Below, in pieces: positions 20,808-29,420 of a stretch of 44,991 bases of DNA. Location: positions 1 to 44,991 of IMG/VR virus record IMGVR_UViG_3300046007_008872. One strand, 5' to 3'. This stretch comes from a virus. Below the pieces are notes generated by a model that worked only from the letters and a program-made list of their open reading frames with translations, was not told where the DNA came from and searched no databases. Made by a program: the position numbers and the translations under genes. Position 1 is the stretch's first letter. The number at the start of each line of letters is the position of its first letter.

Positions 20808-22664
20808 ATGCGCGACATTATTAGACAAGTATTAAAAGAAGAATCCGGTGATGATAAGTTAATATCTTATTTCATAAAAAAATGGAATAAAGGAAAGAAT
20901 AGTGATGGTAAACCAACATTTAATCCGGGTGAAATTAAAAAACTTGGTCTTATGAAACACTTTAATAAAATCAGATTAGGTTTTATTGATTATTATGAAG
21001 AAAATATTGGTAATCCGGTTGATGATATTTTAAAAGAATTAACAGAAACTACTTTCACGACTGATGATATTAAAAAATTAGGAATTGATGTTGGTGGTTA
21101 TGATTTTAAATTTGATATTGAAGATATTTTAACCTACGACGCAATAGAAAAAGGAAGTTTTGGTAAGATAAAACCATACGCAAGAGTTAAAGAAGGTACT
21201 GTAACACACGATGGTGAAACTTTTGATTTAACCGATATAAATAACGCCGAAGAACATAAATACTGGAATGATGTTGAATATGAGGTTGAGGACTTGATTA
21301 GTTTTTTTATCGAAAAGAAACTTCTTTCATATGGATTTAATCTAGATGACTTGGAACTTGTTGTTTATATGTATAAGAACAAAGGTTCATTAAACGAAAG
21401 TGTTGATGATAAAAAAATAGATATTGCAAATAAATTTTTTAATAGTTTAAGATTAATTCCATATCATAGTAAAGGGTATAAAATGGAATTTCTTGGAACA
21501 AAAAAAGGTATCTATTTATTTATGTCACATCGTAAATCAGTTACAATACAAGATAACATATACGATATGTTATTAAAAATTTTGGGTAAAGAAAAATATG
21601 TTGAAAGTTTTGTTTGGAATAAATTAAAGGATTTAGGTTTTACATTAGCACCGCCTGAATTTATGTATTTTGAAAAAGATGATGCTGTTGGTTCTTTTGA
21701 ACCTAGCGATGATGAAGATTACGGATTATTAAAAGAGCCAAAAAAATTAAATGAAGCAAAAATGTTACCAAAAAACAAATTTGCAAAACAATGGCTTTCA
21801 AGATATAACAACTTAAAAAAATACAAATCTGAAGATGGTAGATTTATTTATCTAGCAAATGATAATGGAAGTATTATTGTTAGTTTAGATACACAGATAA
21901 ATGAAACTGCTGTAAGTTGGGAACATATTTGGTCAATGTTAGAAAAACATTTTACAGAAAAAGAAACAAGAAGAAAAATAATTGGTTGGTTACTTGACCG
22001 GTACCATTTAGCTGATATGGGTTATGTTTATGATGAAAGTCAGGATATGATGGGTAAAATCGATAGTAGTGATGTTTTAATTGAGTCAAGACAAATAACA
22101 GAATCTCAACAAAAAAGTCAACTAAAAGACTATTTCTTCAAAAAGTGGACAAAACAAAAAGAACAAGGTCAATTACCAAAATTAAGTTTTAAAGAAATAA
22201 AAGGTTTAGGTTTAAAAAAATATATGAATGAGATTATATTTTATTATTCTGAATTTATGAACCTTGATCCAAATGACACAAATAGAAGAACAGAAATAAT
22301 TAAAAATTATTTATTAAATAATACTTTTGATGAAAATGATATCACAGAAATGAAAAATTCTTTTGATGATGGTAAAATAAAAGTAAGATTTAGTAAAGTT
22401 GAGTTTTCAGAGAATGAAAATCAGGTTAAAAATTACATAAATTTAGACATTGAGTTTTTAGTTTTAAGTGGTTCATTTTATAATCAAACAGAAAATCAAA
22501 CTGTAAATTTTTCAAGTACAGAAAATCCGTTTGATGATTTTGTACAATATTTTGAATTTAAAGAAGTTATTGAACAAGTTGTTGAGAGTTTTATTTTTGA
22601 ACTTATCGAATCATTTGGTTTTAATATTAATAATGATATTGATTATATAAGTGTTAAATGGTAA
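20808..22664 (+). CDS. Leader-bearing polyprotein-like protein (618 aa)
   Basis: Leader MRDIIRQVLKEE (1-12). Module A (17-180, KLISYFIKKWNKGK... EIKKLGLMKHFNKI) recurs as module C near the C-terminus (QLKDYFFKKWTKQK... EIKGLGLKKYMNEI) and again in the next gene. Between them are a different module with YKMEFLGTKKGIYLFM and another with WLSRYNNLKKY. The joints read SLNES, KLNEA, LIES and ITES, all (I/L)xE sites like those ending the leaders. I infer one precursor cut into several packaged proteins. No enzyme motif is seen. Confidence 0.65.
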   Translation: MRDIIRQVLKEESGDDKLISYFIKKWNKGKNSDGKPTFNPGEIKKLGLMKHFNKIRLGFIDYYEENIGNPVDDILKELTETTFTTDDIKKLGIDVGGYDFKFDIEDILTYDAIEKGSFGKIKPYARVKEGTVTHDGETFDLTDINNAEEHKYWNDVEYEVEDLISFFIEKKLLSYGFNLDDLELVVYMYKNKGSLNESVDDKKIDIANKFFNSLRLIPYHSKGYKMEFLGTKKGIYLFMSHRKSVTIQDNIYDMLLKILGKEKYVESFVWNKLKDLGFTLAPPEFMYFEKDDAVGSFEPSDDEDYGLLKEPKKLNEAKMLPKNKFAKQWLSRYNNLKKYKSEDGRFIYLANDNGSIIVSLDTQINETAVSWEHIWSMLEKHFTEKETRRKIIGWLLDRYHLADMGYVYDESQDMMGKIDSSDVLIESRQITESQQKSQLKDYFFKKWTKQKEQGQLPKLSFKEIKGLGLKKYMNEIIFYYSEFMNLDPNDTNRRTEIIKNYLLNNTFDENDITEMKNSFDDGKIKVRFSKVEFSENENQVKNYINLDIEFLVLSGSFYNQTENQTVNFSSTENPFDDFVQYFEFKEVIEQVVESFIFELIESFGFNINNDIDYISVKW

Positions 22665-23239
22665 TGAAAGAGTTAATTAGACAAATATTAAAAGAAGATA
22701 GTAGTGTTAATGCTCTTAAAAAGTATGTAATGACAATCTTTAAAAGACAGGTCGATTCTGGTATAATACCGCACATACCTTACGAGGATTTTAGAAGAAA
22801 AAAAATTACAAAATACATTGAATTAATTGATAAATGGTATTTTGAATTTTTGGAAAGTCATTATGGTGTTAATGATGGTTTTGAAAAGGCCAAAACTTTA
22901 TTCCATAATACGATTGAGGATATTAACGAGGAAGATTTAAAGAATGTTGGGATTGGTACTGGTCAAGACCGGTTTGAAGTATCTATTCCTTGGATTGAAT
23001 TTTCTGGAGAGATAATACAATTAGACGTTGAGTTTGGTTTTAAAATAAACGATTGTTATTTAGAAACTGAAGATGGAATGAAGACTTACGAAGAAATGTT
23101 ATTTAATGATAATTTTTCGGATTACGAATGGATTGAGGTAACAGATTTTTTAAGAAGTGGGGTTGAGGAATACGTCCAAAGAAAAGGTTATGATTTTGGC
23201 CTAAATATTTTTGATGTCGAATCAGAGTGGGCCGACTAA
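22664..23239 (+). CDS. Leader-bearing module-A paralogue (191 aa)
   Basis: Start at the second ATG (MKELIRQILKED), which gives the MK(D/E)LIxxILKE leader and shares one base with the stop of the upstream gene; a start at 22658 is also possible. The body (ALKKYVMTIFKRQ... FRRKKITKYIELIDKWYFEF) repeats the module found twice in the 618-aa neighbour, so this gene probably arose by the same duplication. A bidirectional terminator follows. Confidence 0.65.
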   Translation: MKELIRQILKEDSSVNALKKYVMTIFKRQVDSGIIPHIPYEDFRRKKITKYIELIDKWYFEFLESHYGVNDGFEKAKTLFHNTIEDINEEDLKNVGIGTGQDRFEVSIPWIEFSGEIIQLDVEFGFKINDCYLETEDGMKTYEEMLFNDNFSDYEWIEVTDFLRSGVEEYVQRKGYDFGLNIFDVESEWAD

Positions 23240-23245
23240 AAACAA

Positions 23246-23268
23246 AAAACCGGACTTAATCCGGTTTT
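23246..23268. terminator. Bidirectional terminator
   Basis: AAAACCGG-N7-CCGGTTTT between convergent genes, with U-runs in both directions. Confidence 0.8.
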
Positions 23269-23272
23269 AATT

Positions 23273-23521
23273 TTAAAGTGAGTAATTAACCCTTTTATCC
23301 CCTAACAATTCAATCGCATTCTTTATAGCCTCATCTTTTGTAGTAAAGTTTCCTTTAACTAATTTTTTTGCATGAAGGATGTTATAAACTGTTGCTTTAA
23401 CATCTGGTTTCACAAACTTATACTTTGATTCTTTTTTTGGTTTAAAACTGTCTTTTGCATAAACATCCAAGTAACCAACTTTTGTGATGTAACGTCCTTT
23501 GTTTCCTGATTTTGTTGCCAT
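23273..23521 (-). CDS. Small basic protein (82 aa)
   Basis: MATKSGNKGRYITKVGYLDVYAK is strongly basic, with further Lys-rich strands (KPKKESKYKFVKPDVKATV). Such proteins may bind nucleic acid. Not recognised. It converges on the plus-strand module gene across the terminator. Confidence 0.55.
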   Translation of the reverse strand: MATKSGNKGRYITKVGYLDVYAKDSFKPKKESKYKFVKPDVKATVYNILHAKKLVKGNFTTKDEAIKNAIELLGDKRVNYSL

Positions 23522-23573
23522 TTATTTTTTTATATTTTTAAGTTAAACAATAAACAAATGTAATAATAATTTT

Positions 23574-23933
23574 TTAATCTGTCAAAATAAAATTTATAAA
23601 TTTTCTAACAGTTTTTACAATTTTCACTCTTTTTGGGTCTCTTTCATCTAAATCATAAGGCCAGAAGTCAATAACATCACCTTCAACTAACATACGAAAA
23701 ATGTTATTTTCTATATTTTTTTTTGAGCTGTAGAAGCTATTAAACCCAAAACCTGGTAATCCTTCAAAAGTATATTCAGTAACTTCAATTGGTTTAAAAT
23801 CATCCCAATCACTACCAAGTTTTCTTTTTTCTTTTTTAATTCTTCTCATTAAAAAATTAAATATACGAGAATCAATCTCCTCGTGTTGTGAGGAGATCTG
23901 ATTCTTTTCTTCTTCATTTAAAACTATCTTCAT
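23574..23933 (-). CDS. Leader-like hypothetical protein (119 aa)
   Basis: The start MKIVLNEEEKNQISSQ resembles the MKIxITExQ leaders. Codons 13-22 contain a strong mRNA hairpin (CTCCTC/GAGGAG). The rest has MRRIKKEKRKLGSDWDDF and ends in a helix (VKTVRKFINFILTD). Function unknown. It overlaps the upstream leader gene by 4 bases (ATGA). Confidence 0.6.
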   Translation of the reverse strand: MKIVLNEEEKNQISSQHEEIDSRIFNFLMRRIKKEKRKLGSDWDDFKPIEVTEYTFEGLPGFGFNSFYSSKKNIENNIFRMLVEGDVIDFWPYDLDERDPKRVKIVKTVRKFINFILTD

Positions 23934-24430
23934 TGTCTTAATCTATTAATAACTTCTTCTTGGAAAAAGTTTTGGATTTCAGCTTCGTTATCTTCACTTT
24001 TTAATACGTCTTCTAATCTAACATCATCATCACTTAATACACTATAAAAGTCGTAATCAATTAAATAACCTCTTTTATCTGTTACAATAACACCAAGAAA
24101 TTCATCACCATTAAATGTTATTTCACCATAATATTCAATTGTATCACCCTTATCCATTTCTTCAGAAAATTCAAATTTAAAAGGTCTACCTTTTAAATTA
24201 TATTTAAATTTCATCCCTTCTCTATCGTCAATTTCATAAACATCATCCTGGTCAAACACAAAATCTTCTGGATTACCACCTTTTTTTGTGTATTTTTCAA
24301 AACTACGTAAAATATCATTTTCAGATGGTTTTAATGTTTCACCTCTTCTCTTTTTTGAGAAGAGGTCTAACACTTGATCAAAGTTTTCAATCAGTCTTTT
24401 ATATTGGTCTTCTGTTATTAATATTTTCAT
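23930..24430 (-). CDS. Leader-bearing hypothetical protein (166 aa)
   Basis: MKILITEDQYKRLIENFDQV is a full MKIxITExQ leader (LIE at 13-15). The body is acidic and beta-rich (KFKYNLKGRPFKFEFSEEM, YYGEITFNGDEFLGVIV). A perfect 10-bp mRNA hairpin lies at codons 22-30 (24343-24368). It overlaps the upstream DUF5856-like gene by 4 bases. No enzyme motif is seen. Confidence 0.65.
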   Translation of the reverse strand: MKILITEDQYKRLIENFDQVLDLFSKKRRGETLKPSENDILRSFEKYTKKGGNPEDFVFDQDDVYEIDDREGMKFKYNLKGRPFKFEFSEEMDKGDTIEYYGEITFNGDEFLGVIVTDKRGYLIDYDFYSVLSDDDVRLEDVLKSEDNEAEIQNFFQEEVINRLRQ

Positions 24431-24969
24431 TTAAGAAATCTTAACTTATAAATTGTTGAGTTAATTAATTCCTGTACTGTATCAATCTGGTTTTGGATGT
24501 ATGTATCTTCAACTGAATCTCTCTTTTCGTCAATAATATCCAATAATCTTTTAAAATAAGAAATTGTTTTTTTACCGTTTTTATATTGCTCTATCTTAAA
24601 TGTTTTGAAATTTTTAATAATACCGTATTTACCTTGGTACGATTCTACAATACCATCGAATAACAATAAAACACCATCATAATAATCATTTAATGCTTTG
24701 TGTTCGGCAAATGACTGCGTTTGAAGATGGAATACGTGTGCTTGGTTTCTTGAATGTAAGATGTTACAAACCATTTCACAAAAATCATCGTTTAACCCTA
24801 CTTCATCACTATCTTCTTCCTCTTCTTCACTCTCATCCTCATTATCAATGTCTTCATCGTCAGTTTCTTCTTCATCATCATCTTCAAAATCTTCATCATC
24901 CTCTTCTTCTTCAAAGAGTCTTCGTTTTTTGAGTTCTTCATAAAGTTTTTCTGTTAAATTTTTTTCCAT
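24427..24969 (-). CDS. DUF5856-like protein with acidic N-terminal tract (180 aa)
   Basis: Residues 1-20 (MEKNLTEKLYEELKKRRLFE) may be another leader. Residues 20-60 are almost all D/E. From about 63 the sequence FCEMVCNILHSRNQAHVFHLQTQSFAEHKALNDYYDG... matches my memory of DUF5856, a four-helix, Dps/ferritin-like phage family. E/H residues in these helices suit a di-iron site. I infer a virion or DNA-associated protein; the role is not established. Confidence 0.7.
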   Translation of the reverse strand: MEKNLTEKLYEELKKRRLFEEEEDDEDFEDDDEEETDDEDIDNEDESEEEEEDSDEVGLNDDFCEMVCNILHSRNQAHVFHLQTQSFAEHKALNDYYDGVLLLFDGIVESYQGKYGIIKNFKTFKIEQYKNGKKTISYFKRLLDIIDEKRDSVEDTYIQNQIDTVQELINSTIYKLRFLK

Positions 24970-25020
24970 AATATTTTTTATTTTATTATAAATATTATGA
25001 AAGTTGTGAATTTAAGTAAA

Positions 25021-25719
25021 TTAAACTTCAACAAACTCAATTTCATTTGTTTCCGGATTCCAATCAATTGTTAAAGGTTTGTTACGATACTCATAACGAC
25101 CATTTAAAACTGCGGCATTTATATAATGAGTTGTACCATCAAAAACATAACCATAACCTTCGTGGATGTGACCAAATACGTGGATTTTTGGTTTAATATC
25201 TTGGATTCGGGTTAATAAATCTTCACAACCAACATTAACGTTATCGTATGGTACATAATCTAATTTACCCATTGGTGGTCCGTGAGTTATAAGAATGTCA
25301 GTATCCATAGGTATCATATCCCACTTTTCTTTTATTTTTTCACCACGAGGAAGATTAAAAGCCCAGTTATGAAATTCTGGTTGCCAAGGACTTCCCCAGA
25401 TTTTAACCATTCGTTCATATTCTTCACCAACCATCATCCAATCGTCTTGAAGATAGTCTATGTTTTTGTAACCTGTGAGTAATCCTTTTACTTTTTCTGA
25501 ATCATCTTGGAAACCAAAATCGTGATTACCACATATGAATACTTTGGTATCGTAGTTATTGATTTTATCATACCACTTAGCGAAGTTTTCTATTTCAGTA
25601 AGATATCCTCGGCTAGTTAAATCACCAGCATGTATTAATATATCACCACCAATCAAGAAACCGTTAAGTTTATCGTGTTTGGTATGAGTGTCGCTTATAA
25701 ATGTGATTCGTTTTTTCAT
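25021..25719 (-). CDS. Calcineurin-like metallophosphoesterase (232 aa)
   Basis: The motifs of the family are complete: SDTHTKHDKL (9-18), GGDILIHAGDL (24-34), CGNHDFG (64-70), THGPP (about 149) and FGHIHEGYG (about 183-191), giving two metal sites. It hydrolyses phosphoesters; substrates in this family range from nucleotides to proteins. It starts 4 bases after TATCTTTG, so an early leaderless transcript is likely. The length is normal. Confidence 0.88.
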   Translation of the reverse strand: MKKRITFISDTHTKHDKLNGFLIGGDILIHAGDLTSRGYLTEIENFAKWYDKINNYDTKVFICGNHDFGFQDDSEKVKGLLTGYKNIDYLQDDWMMVGEEYERMVKIWGSPWQPEFHNWAFNLPRGEKIKEKWDMIPMDTDILITHGPPMGKLDYVPYDNVNVGCEDLLTRIQDIKPKIHVFGHIHEGYGYVFDGTTHYINAAVLNGRYEYRNKPLTIDWNPETNEIEFVEV

Positions 25720-25723
25720 ACTA

Positions 25724-25731
25724 CAAAGATA
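25724..25731 (-). promoter_or_regulatory. TATCTTTG promoter (leaderless)
   Basis: Exact element, then TAGT and the ATG at 25719. Confidence 0.55.
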
Positions 25732-25736
25732 ATAAA

Positions 25737-26144
25737 TTATTTTGAATTAATACCAATAAGTTCTTGAATTCTTCTTCTACCTTTTTCTCCAATTGGAATG
25801 GGGTGACTATCTTCATCAATATGAACAAACTTAATATGTGTTTTTAAAACAACAACTTGTTTTCCGGTATAAACATTGTGTGCTCTAGCTTCCATATATA
25901 TTGTAACTGAACTATTACCAACTTCGGTTGGGTATCCATATATTTTTAACAACTGCCCTTCTCTACCTGGTTTCTCAAAATTACATTTATCAATCGAGAC
26001 TGTAACCATTCTTGGTGTATCACAAATCTGTATTGAGTATCCATATGCAGCAGCATCAATCCAGGATAATAATTTTCCACCAAATAGATTTCCGTGAAAT
26101 CCTAAATCTGATTTTTTAATTGGGTGTGTATTTAATAACTCCAT
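25737..26144 (-). CDS. YciA-like hotdog acyl-CoA thioesterase (135 aa)
   Basis: MELLNTHPIKKSDLGFHGNLFGGKLLSWIDAAA is the typical entry of the acyl-CoA thioesterase hotdog fold, with the catalytic Asp in SWIDAAA, followed by EKPGREGQLLKIYG and SSVTIYMEARA. It should hydrolyse acyl-CoA. Such a gene is unusual in a phage and may reshape host lipid or CoA pools. Its start codon shares a base with the stop of the upstream gene at 26144. Confidence 0.8.
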   Translation of the reverse strand: MELLNTHPIKKSDLGFHGNLFGGKLLSWIDAAAYGYSIQICDTPRMVTVSIDKCNFEKPGREGQLLKIYGYPTEVGNSSVTIYMEARAHNVYTGKQVVVLKTHIKFVHIDEDSHPIPIGEKGRRRIQELIGINSK

Positions 26145-26464
26145 TAATATGTGTCAATTTTATTTTTTATTTTTTCAATTAACTCCTCTGAAAGATTGTC
26201 AGTTGTTAATATTTCACCTAACAAATCTTTAATATCTTTTTTGGATCTTTCTTTTGATTTTCTTCTTGTTTTTAATTCAACTTGATATATGTGGTACGAT
26301 ACCTCATCAACAGTTTTTAGTTTTGTTAAATACTTTTCAATTCTTTGATCTAAAACTCTACCACCATATACGTCCATCATTATATCAAATGATTTAAATA
26401 ATTCATCTAACCTACCTTTAAGATATTGTATCTCTCCGAATTTTAAAATTTCTTGCTGTGTCAT
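26144..26464 (-). CDS. Hypothetical helical protein (106 aa)
   Basis: Start at MTQQEILKFGEIQYLKGRL, because the frame upstream of it lies in a terminator. It is a predicted coiled or helical protein (RIEKYLTKLKTVDEVSYHIY) with a basic patch (KTRRKSKERSKKD). Not recognised. Confidence 0.55.
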   Translation of the reverse strand: MTQQEILKFGEIQYLKGRLDELFKSFDIMMDVYGGRVLDQRIEKYLTKLKTVDEVSYHIYQVELKTRRKSKERSKKDIKDLLGEILTTDNLSEELIEKIKNKIDTY

Positions 26465-26502
26465 AAAAAAAATGTTTCTTACCAAAAGATAAGAAACATT
26501 TT
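26465..26502 (-). terminator. Rho-independent terminator of the endolysin gene
   Basis: On the minus strand AATGTTTCTTA pairs with TAAGAAACATT and is followed by a run of U, just before the ATG at 26464. Confidence 0.85.
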
Positions 26503-26521
26503 CAACTATTTCAATACGAAA

Positions 26522-27400
26522 TTATAAACTTAATAACATATCAATTAAATCTGGATGTGGGTACATATCCACTTTTCCTCTTATCACATTTGTGTGGGTA
26601 TATAGTCCAGGTGTTTTTTCTGCTTTTGCAACATCTAATACATCAAATCCATCAGCACCTTTAGCTTTAACATATTCAACTAAACCAACTCTTGGGTCGA
26701 TAGAATATTTCTCGGCAATAAATTTAATCCAATTTTCAAGAGCTTTTAATTGTGTTTCAGAGTAGTTGTGCCAGTATTGGAACCCTCTAAATGGTTTTGC
26801 TAATTTAATAATTTGACTTTCGGCAGCTGGAGTTCCAACATAAGTCTTACCGTTTACAATCTGTCCCATAGAACAAACTTCAATACCAATTGAATTTCTG
26901 TGCATTACAGAATTTCCGGTTCCAGTATGCCAACCATATCCTCCGTCTGGAAAACACTGAACTAATTCACCATCAAATTTTGATGATTTACCATCAACTG
27001 ATTGTCCACCTAAAATATATTCTGTTGCAACATTACCACGGTTGTCTCTAGCCCACATATCTGCAACTTGATATGGGTTTGGTCCACCGGCTGTATGGTG
27101 TAAAAAAATCCAATCCTTTGGAACTGGTCCTTTAAAATAAGTTCCTTCTGGCATATAGTATTTTTTAATACTCAATGCGTTTACAACTTCAATGTTTTCA
27201 GCATTATCTGTATTTAAAATACCCATTGCTGCCCACGTATTTTTACCAACAATACCATCTGCTGATAATCCGTGAGTTTTTTGCCAGTTCTTAACTGCCG
27301 TTTCAGTTTTTGGTCCAAAATCACCATCAACGGTAATTTTAAGAAATTCTTGTAAAGTTTTAACTGATTCACCTTTACTTCCTAGTTTTAATACTTGCAT
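26522..27400 (-). CDS. N-acetylmuramoyl-L-alanine amidase endolysin (292 aa)
   Basis: An N-terminal peptidoglycan-binding domain (1-62: LKLGSKGESVKTLQEFL, DGDFGPKTETAVKNWQ) is followed by an Amidase_2 domain: IFLHHTAGG (zinc His), GGYGWHTG, SIGIEVCSMG and GLYTHTNVIRGKVDMYPHP near the C-terminus. It cleaves the amide bond between muramic acid and L-Ala. It has no packaging leader and no signal peptide, unlike the enzymes at 12.5-16.7 kb, so it is the likely lysis enzyme. It has its own terminator. Confidence 0.85.
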   Translation of the reverse strand: MQVLKLGSKGESVKTLQEFLKITVDGDFGPKTETAVKNWQKTHGLSADGIVGKNTWAAMGILNTDNAENIEVVNALSIKKYYMPEGTYFKGPVPKDWIFLHHTAGGPNPYQVADMWARDNRGNVATEYILGGQSVDGKSSKFDGELVQCFPDGGYGWHTGTGNSVMHRNSIGIEVCSMGQIVNGKTYVGTPAAESQIIKLAKPFRGFQYWHNYSETQLKALENWIKFIAEKYSIDPRVGLVEYVKAKGADGFDVLDVAKAEKTPGLYTHTNVIRGKVDMYPHPDLIDMLLSL

Positions 27401-27433
27401 AATTTATATTTTTCTTGTTTATTTTTATAAATA

Positions 27434-27670
27434 TTAACTAATTATCCTTATTTCACTTTCCGTTTCAATAACGACTCTTGCACCACAACTTAATAATGGT
27501 TTCTTATCTCCACTACCACAATACTTTATTTTACTTGGTCCAAGTATCTCAACTTCATTACAATAGGTATTTGTTTTACCATCCTTAATTGTTATAACAG
27601 GAAGATCTGTGTCCTTTGTTTTATTGGACCTAATGTGGTGTTGGTTAACGTGTATTCTTTTTATCCCCAC
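27434..27670 (-). CDS. Hypothetical protein, GTG start (78 aa)
   Basis: The only usable start is GTG at 27670, overlapping the stop of a 27-codon gene. The body has beta strands and three Cys (NTYCNEVEIL, IKYCGSGDKK, LLSCGARVV), and might bind metal. Function unknown. Confidence 0.5.
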   Translation of the reverse strand: MGIKRIHVNQHHIRSNKTKDTDLPVITIKDGKTNTYCNEVEILGPSKIKYCGSGDKKPLLSCGARVVIETESEIRIIS

Positions 27671-27744
27671 CCTCTACTTGATTGTGACATCGCGTTTATT
27701 CTTTGTTGTTCTAACCAACCTAAAAATTTAAATAGTTTTTTCAT
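27661..27744 (-). CDS. Microprotein (27 aa)
   Basis: MKKLFKFLGWLEQQRINAMS... is an amphipathic, basic peptide with an intact frame and an AT-rich AATTATG start context shared by its neighbours. It overlaps the next gene by 10 bases. Weak as evidence on its own; supported by its position in a tight chain. Confidence 0.35.
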   Translation of the reverse strand: MKKLFKFLGWLEQQRINAMSQSSRGWG

Positions 27745-27750
27745 AATTAA

Positions 27751-28188
27751 TTAATTAAGTACGTCTGCTAAGTATTGTCCGGAACCTAATTTAATTTTAT
27801 ATAAACTTTGTCCTTCTTGTGGTTCCATATTGTCCATCTCATCCATCCAGTTATCCCAATTTTTATCCAATAGGTCAACAAATGTATCATTATTACCTCT
27901 GTCCTTATATCTTTGAATGTATTCGTCCTTGATGTCTCTGCTTGGATAGACTAATACATAAGGTATACCTTTTTTAAGTAATGCGTCTCTTACGTCTTTA
28001 TGTGACGAGACAAGGATCATATCTACTTTTGGGTCTTGGATGTTTCTTTCAATGTGTTCAATATAGTTTGCTGGAAAGTTTTTCTTATCAAACTTTGAAC
28101 TATCACTATCCAATACGTTTTTATCTGTGGTGTTAAAATAAGTTGTCTTCCCTACACCTGGGAATGCTGAATATACTTTTGTTTTCAT
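27751..28188 (-). CDS. P-loop kinase-like NTPase (145 aa)
   Basis: Walker A is AFPGVGKTT (8-16). VLDSDSSKF follows as in phage nucleotide-kinase-like proteins, then MILVSSHKDVRD as the Walker B strand and YVLVYPSRDIKDEYIQRYKDRG. The family is common in large phages and probably phosphorylates a nucleotide or nucleoside; the substrate is uncertain. It is near thyA, consistent with nucleotide supply. Confidence 0.72.
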   Translation of the reverse strand: MKTKVYSAFPGVGKTTYFNTTDKNVLDSDSSKFDKKNFPANYIEHIERNIQDPKVDMILVSSHKDVRDALLKKGIPYVLVYPSRDIKDEYIQRYKDRGNNDTFVDLLDKNWDNWMDEMDNMEPQEGQSLYKIKLGSGQYLADVLN

Positions 28189-28189
28189 T

Positions 28190-28402
28190 TTATTTATTTT
28201 TTAATTGACCTATAACTTTATTTATATATCCCTCAAGAAGAAAAAGTTTTCTTCTAATACCAATATTATCCATATCAGCTAATAACCTCAAATAGTCGTT
28301 TAGTTCTTCAAGTTGTGTTTGTGGTTCAACTTCCTTTTGAATTTCAAGGTCAGGAAATGTATTTTTAAGTGCGTTTTTATGTCTATTTGATAGTTCTTTC
28401 AT
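28190..28402 (-). CDS. Hypothetical helical protein (70 aa)
   Basis: A mainly helical, charged small protein (QLEELNDYLRLLADMDNIGI, KLFLLEGYINKVIGQLKNK). Not recognised. It is separated by one base from the kinase gene, so they are probably co-transcribed. Confidence 0.5.
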   Translation of the reverse strand: MKELSNRHKNALKNTFPDLEIQKEVEPQTQLEELNDYLRLLADMDNIGIRRKLFLLEGYINKVIGQLKNK

Positions 28403-28413
28403 AATTATATTTT

Positions 28414-28644
28414 TTATTCATAAGGTATAATTGATACTTTATATTTTAATTTAGTCTCAATAGAAGTTAAACCCCATACAACTGATAATTCTTCTGGTTT
28501 TGCTATAATGGGTGTAACAAAATACCCTTCTACTTTATTTAAAGATTCATCAACAGTTTTAACTAAATCAACTGGTATTTTCGTTTCAATTTCTATTTTT
28601 TCAAATGATTCTGGACTGTAAAAATCTCCTTTGTAATTTTCCAT
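28414..28644 (-). CDS. Hypothetical protein (76 aa)
   Basis: MENYKGDFYSPESFEKIEIE..., a beta-rich protein with no recognised motif, ending in KLKYKVSIIPYE. Part of the same tight minus-strand chain; start context AATTATG. Confidence 0.5.
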   Translation of the reverse strand: MENYKGDFYSPESFEKIEIETKIPVDLVKTVDESLNKVEGYFVTPIIAKPEELSVVWGLTSIETKLKYKVSIIPYE

Positions 28645-28646
28645 AA

Positions 28647-29420
28647 TTATACTTTTTCTTCTGTATTTTCTTTAATAAAGTTTTCTATCTCTTCTGTTGT
28701 TGCTGTTGTGATTTCTCTATTTTTGGTAAACTTTTCAATAAACTTATTTTTTAATTTTTTTGGTATAAGTTTAGTTTTCAAAGTTAATGTTTTATCTTTA
28801 TCTTCACCATTAGGTTCAAGATAAAAAGCCGTATAACTATCGTGTTCTTTGGATTCACCTACTAAAAATGATGGTGATTCTCCACGACCAACTGTTTCAC
28901 AAACACCTCTAAGTAATATTTTTCTTTCACCTTTTACTTTATATTCTTCTGAATTTTCCAAAACATCATCTAACAACTTATGTATATCATTTTTAAATGT
29001 TAATTCTTTATTTATTCCAGAAATATCTTGAGCCATTTCTGGATTCCAAGTTAATAAAATATGTTTTCTTGGCGTAAAATCCATCGGATCATAAATTGTT
29101 GGCCCAATTGCTGCACCATTTTTAACAGGTTTTAGTAATAAATTTGGGTCATACATTTCAGGAGATAAACTCAAATTATACAAATATACTTTACCCTTAA
29201 ATTTTGTATCATCATATAATTTGAATGTCTGTGATGCGTGTGTTGCTTCTTCTATTATTTGAATTGGTAAATCCATAAAAACAATATCATCACAAAACAT
29301 AAATTCTTCACATTTTAACAATTCTTCTTTTAATGGTTCTAAGTCCTTTTTTAAATATTGGTCTGTCGGATATGCCAAATTATCTGCAAATCTTTCAGTT
29401 AGTAATTCTTTTAGTTTCAT
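28647..29420 (-). CDS. Hypothetical protein with possible leader (257 aa)
   Basis: Not recognised. The opening MKLKELLTERFADNLAYP could be a leader (LTE), but it lacks the closer matches seen elsewhere. The body is alpha/beta (ILLTWNPEMAQDISG, KILLRGVCETVGRGESPSFL, SYTAFYLEPNGEDKDK) with a charged helical tail. It overlaps the upstream gene by 26 bases. Confidence 0.6.
   Translation of the reverse strand: MKLKELLTERFADNLAYPTDQYLKKDLEPLKEELLKCEEFMFCDDIVFMDLPIQIIEEATHASQTFKLYDDTKFKGKVYLYNLSLSPEMYDPNLLLKPVKNGAAIGPTIYDPMDFTPRKHILLTWNPEMAQDISGINKELTFKNDIHKLLDDVLENSEEYKVKGERKILLRGVCETVGRGESPSFLVGESKEHDSYTAFYLEPNGEDKDKTLTLKTKLIPKKLKNKFIEKFTKNREITTATTEEIENFIKENTEEKV

Noticed and set aside
23871-23905. 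Terminator at the CTCCTC/GAGGAG hairpin
   Set aside because: It lies inside a coding frame, and no U-run follows the stem.
24693-24943. Plus-strand frames rich in Ser or His/Leu opposite the acidic tract
   Set aside because: They are the antisense of a D/E-rich coding repeat; the minus-strand gene has a recognisable domain and good neighbours.
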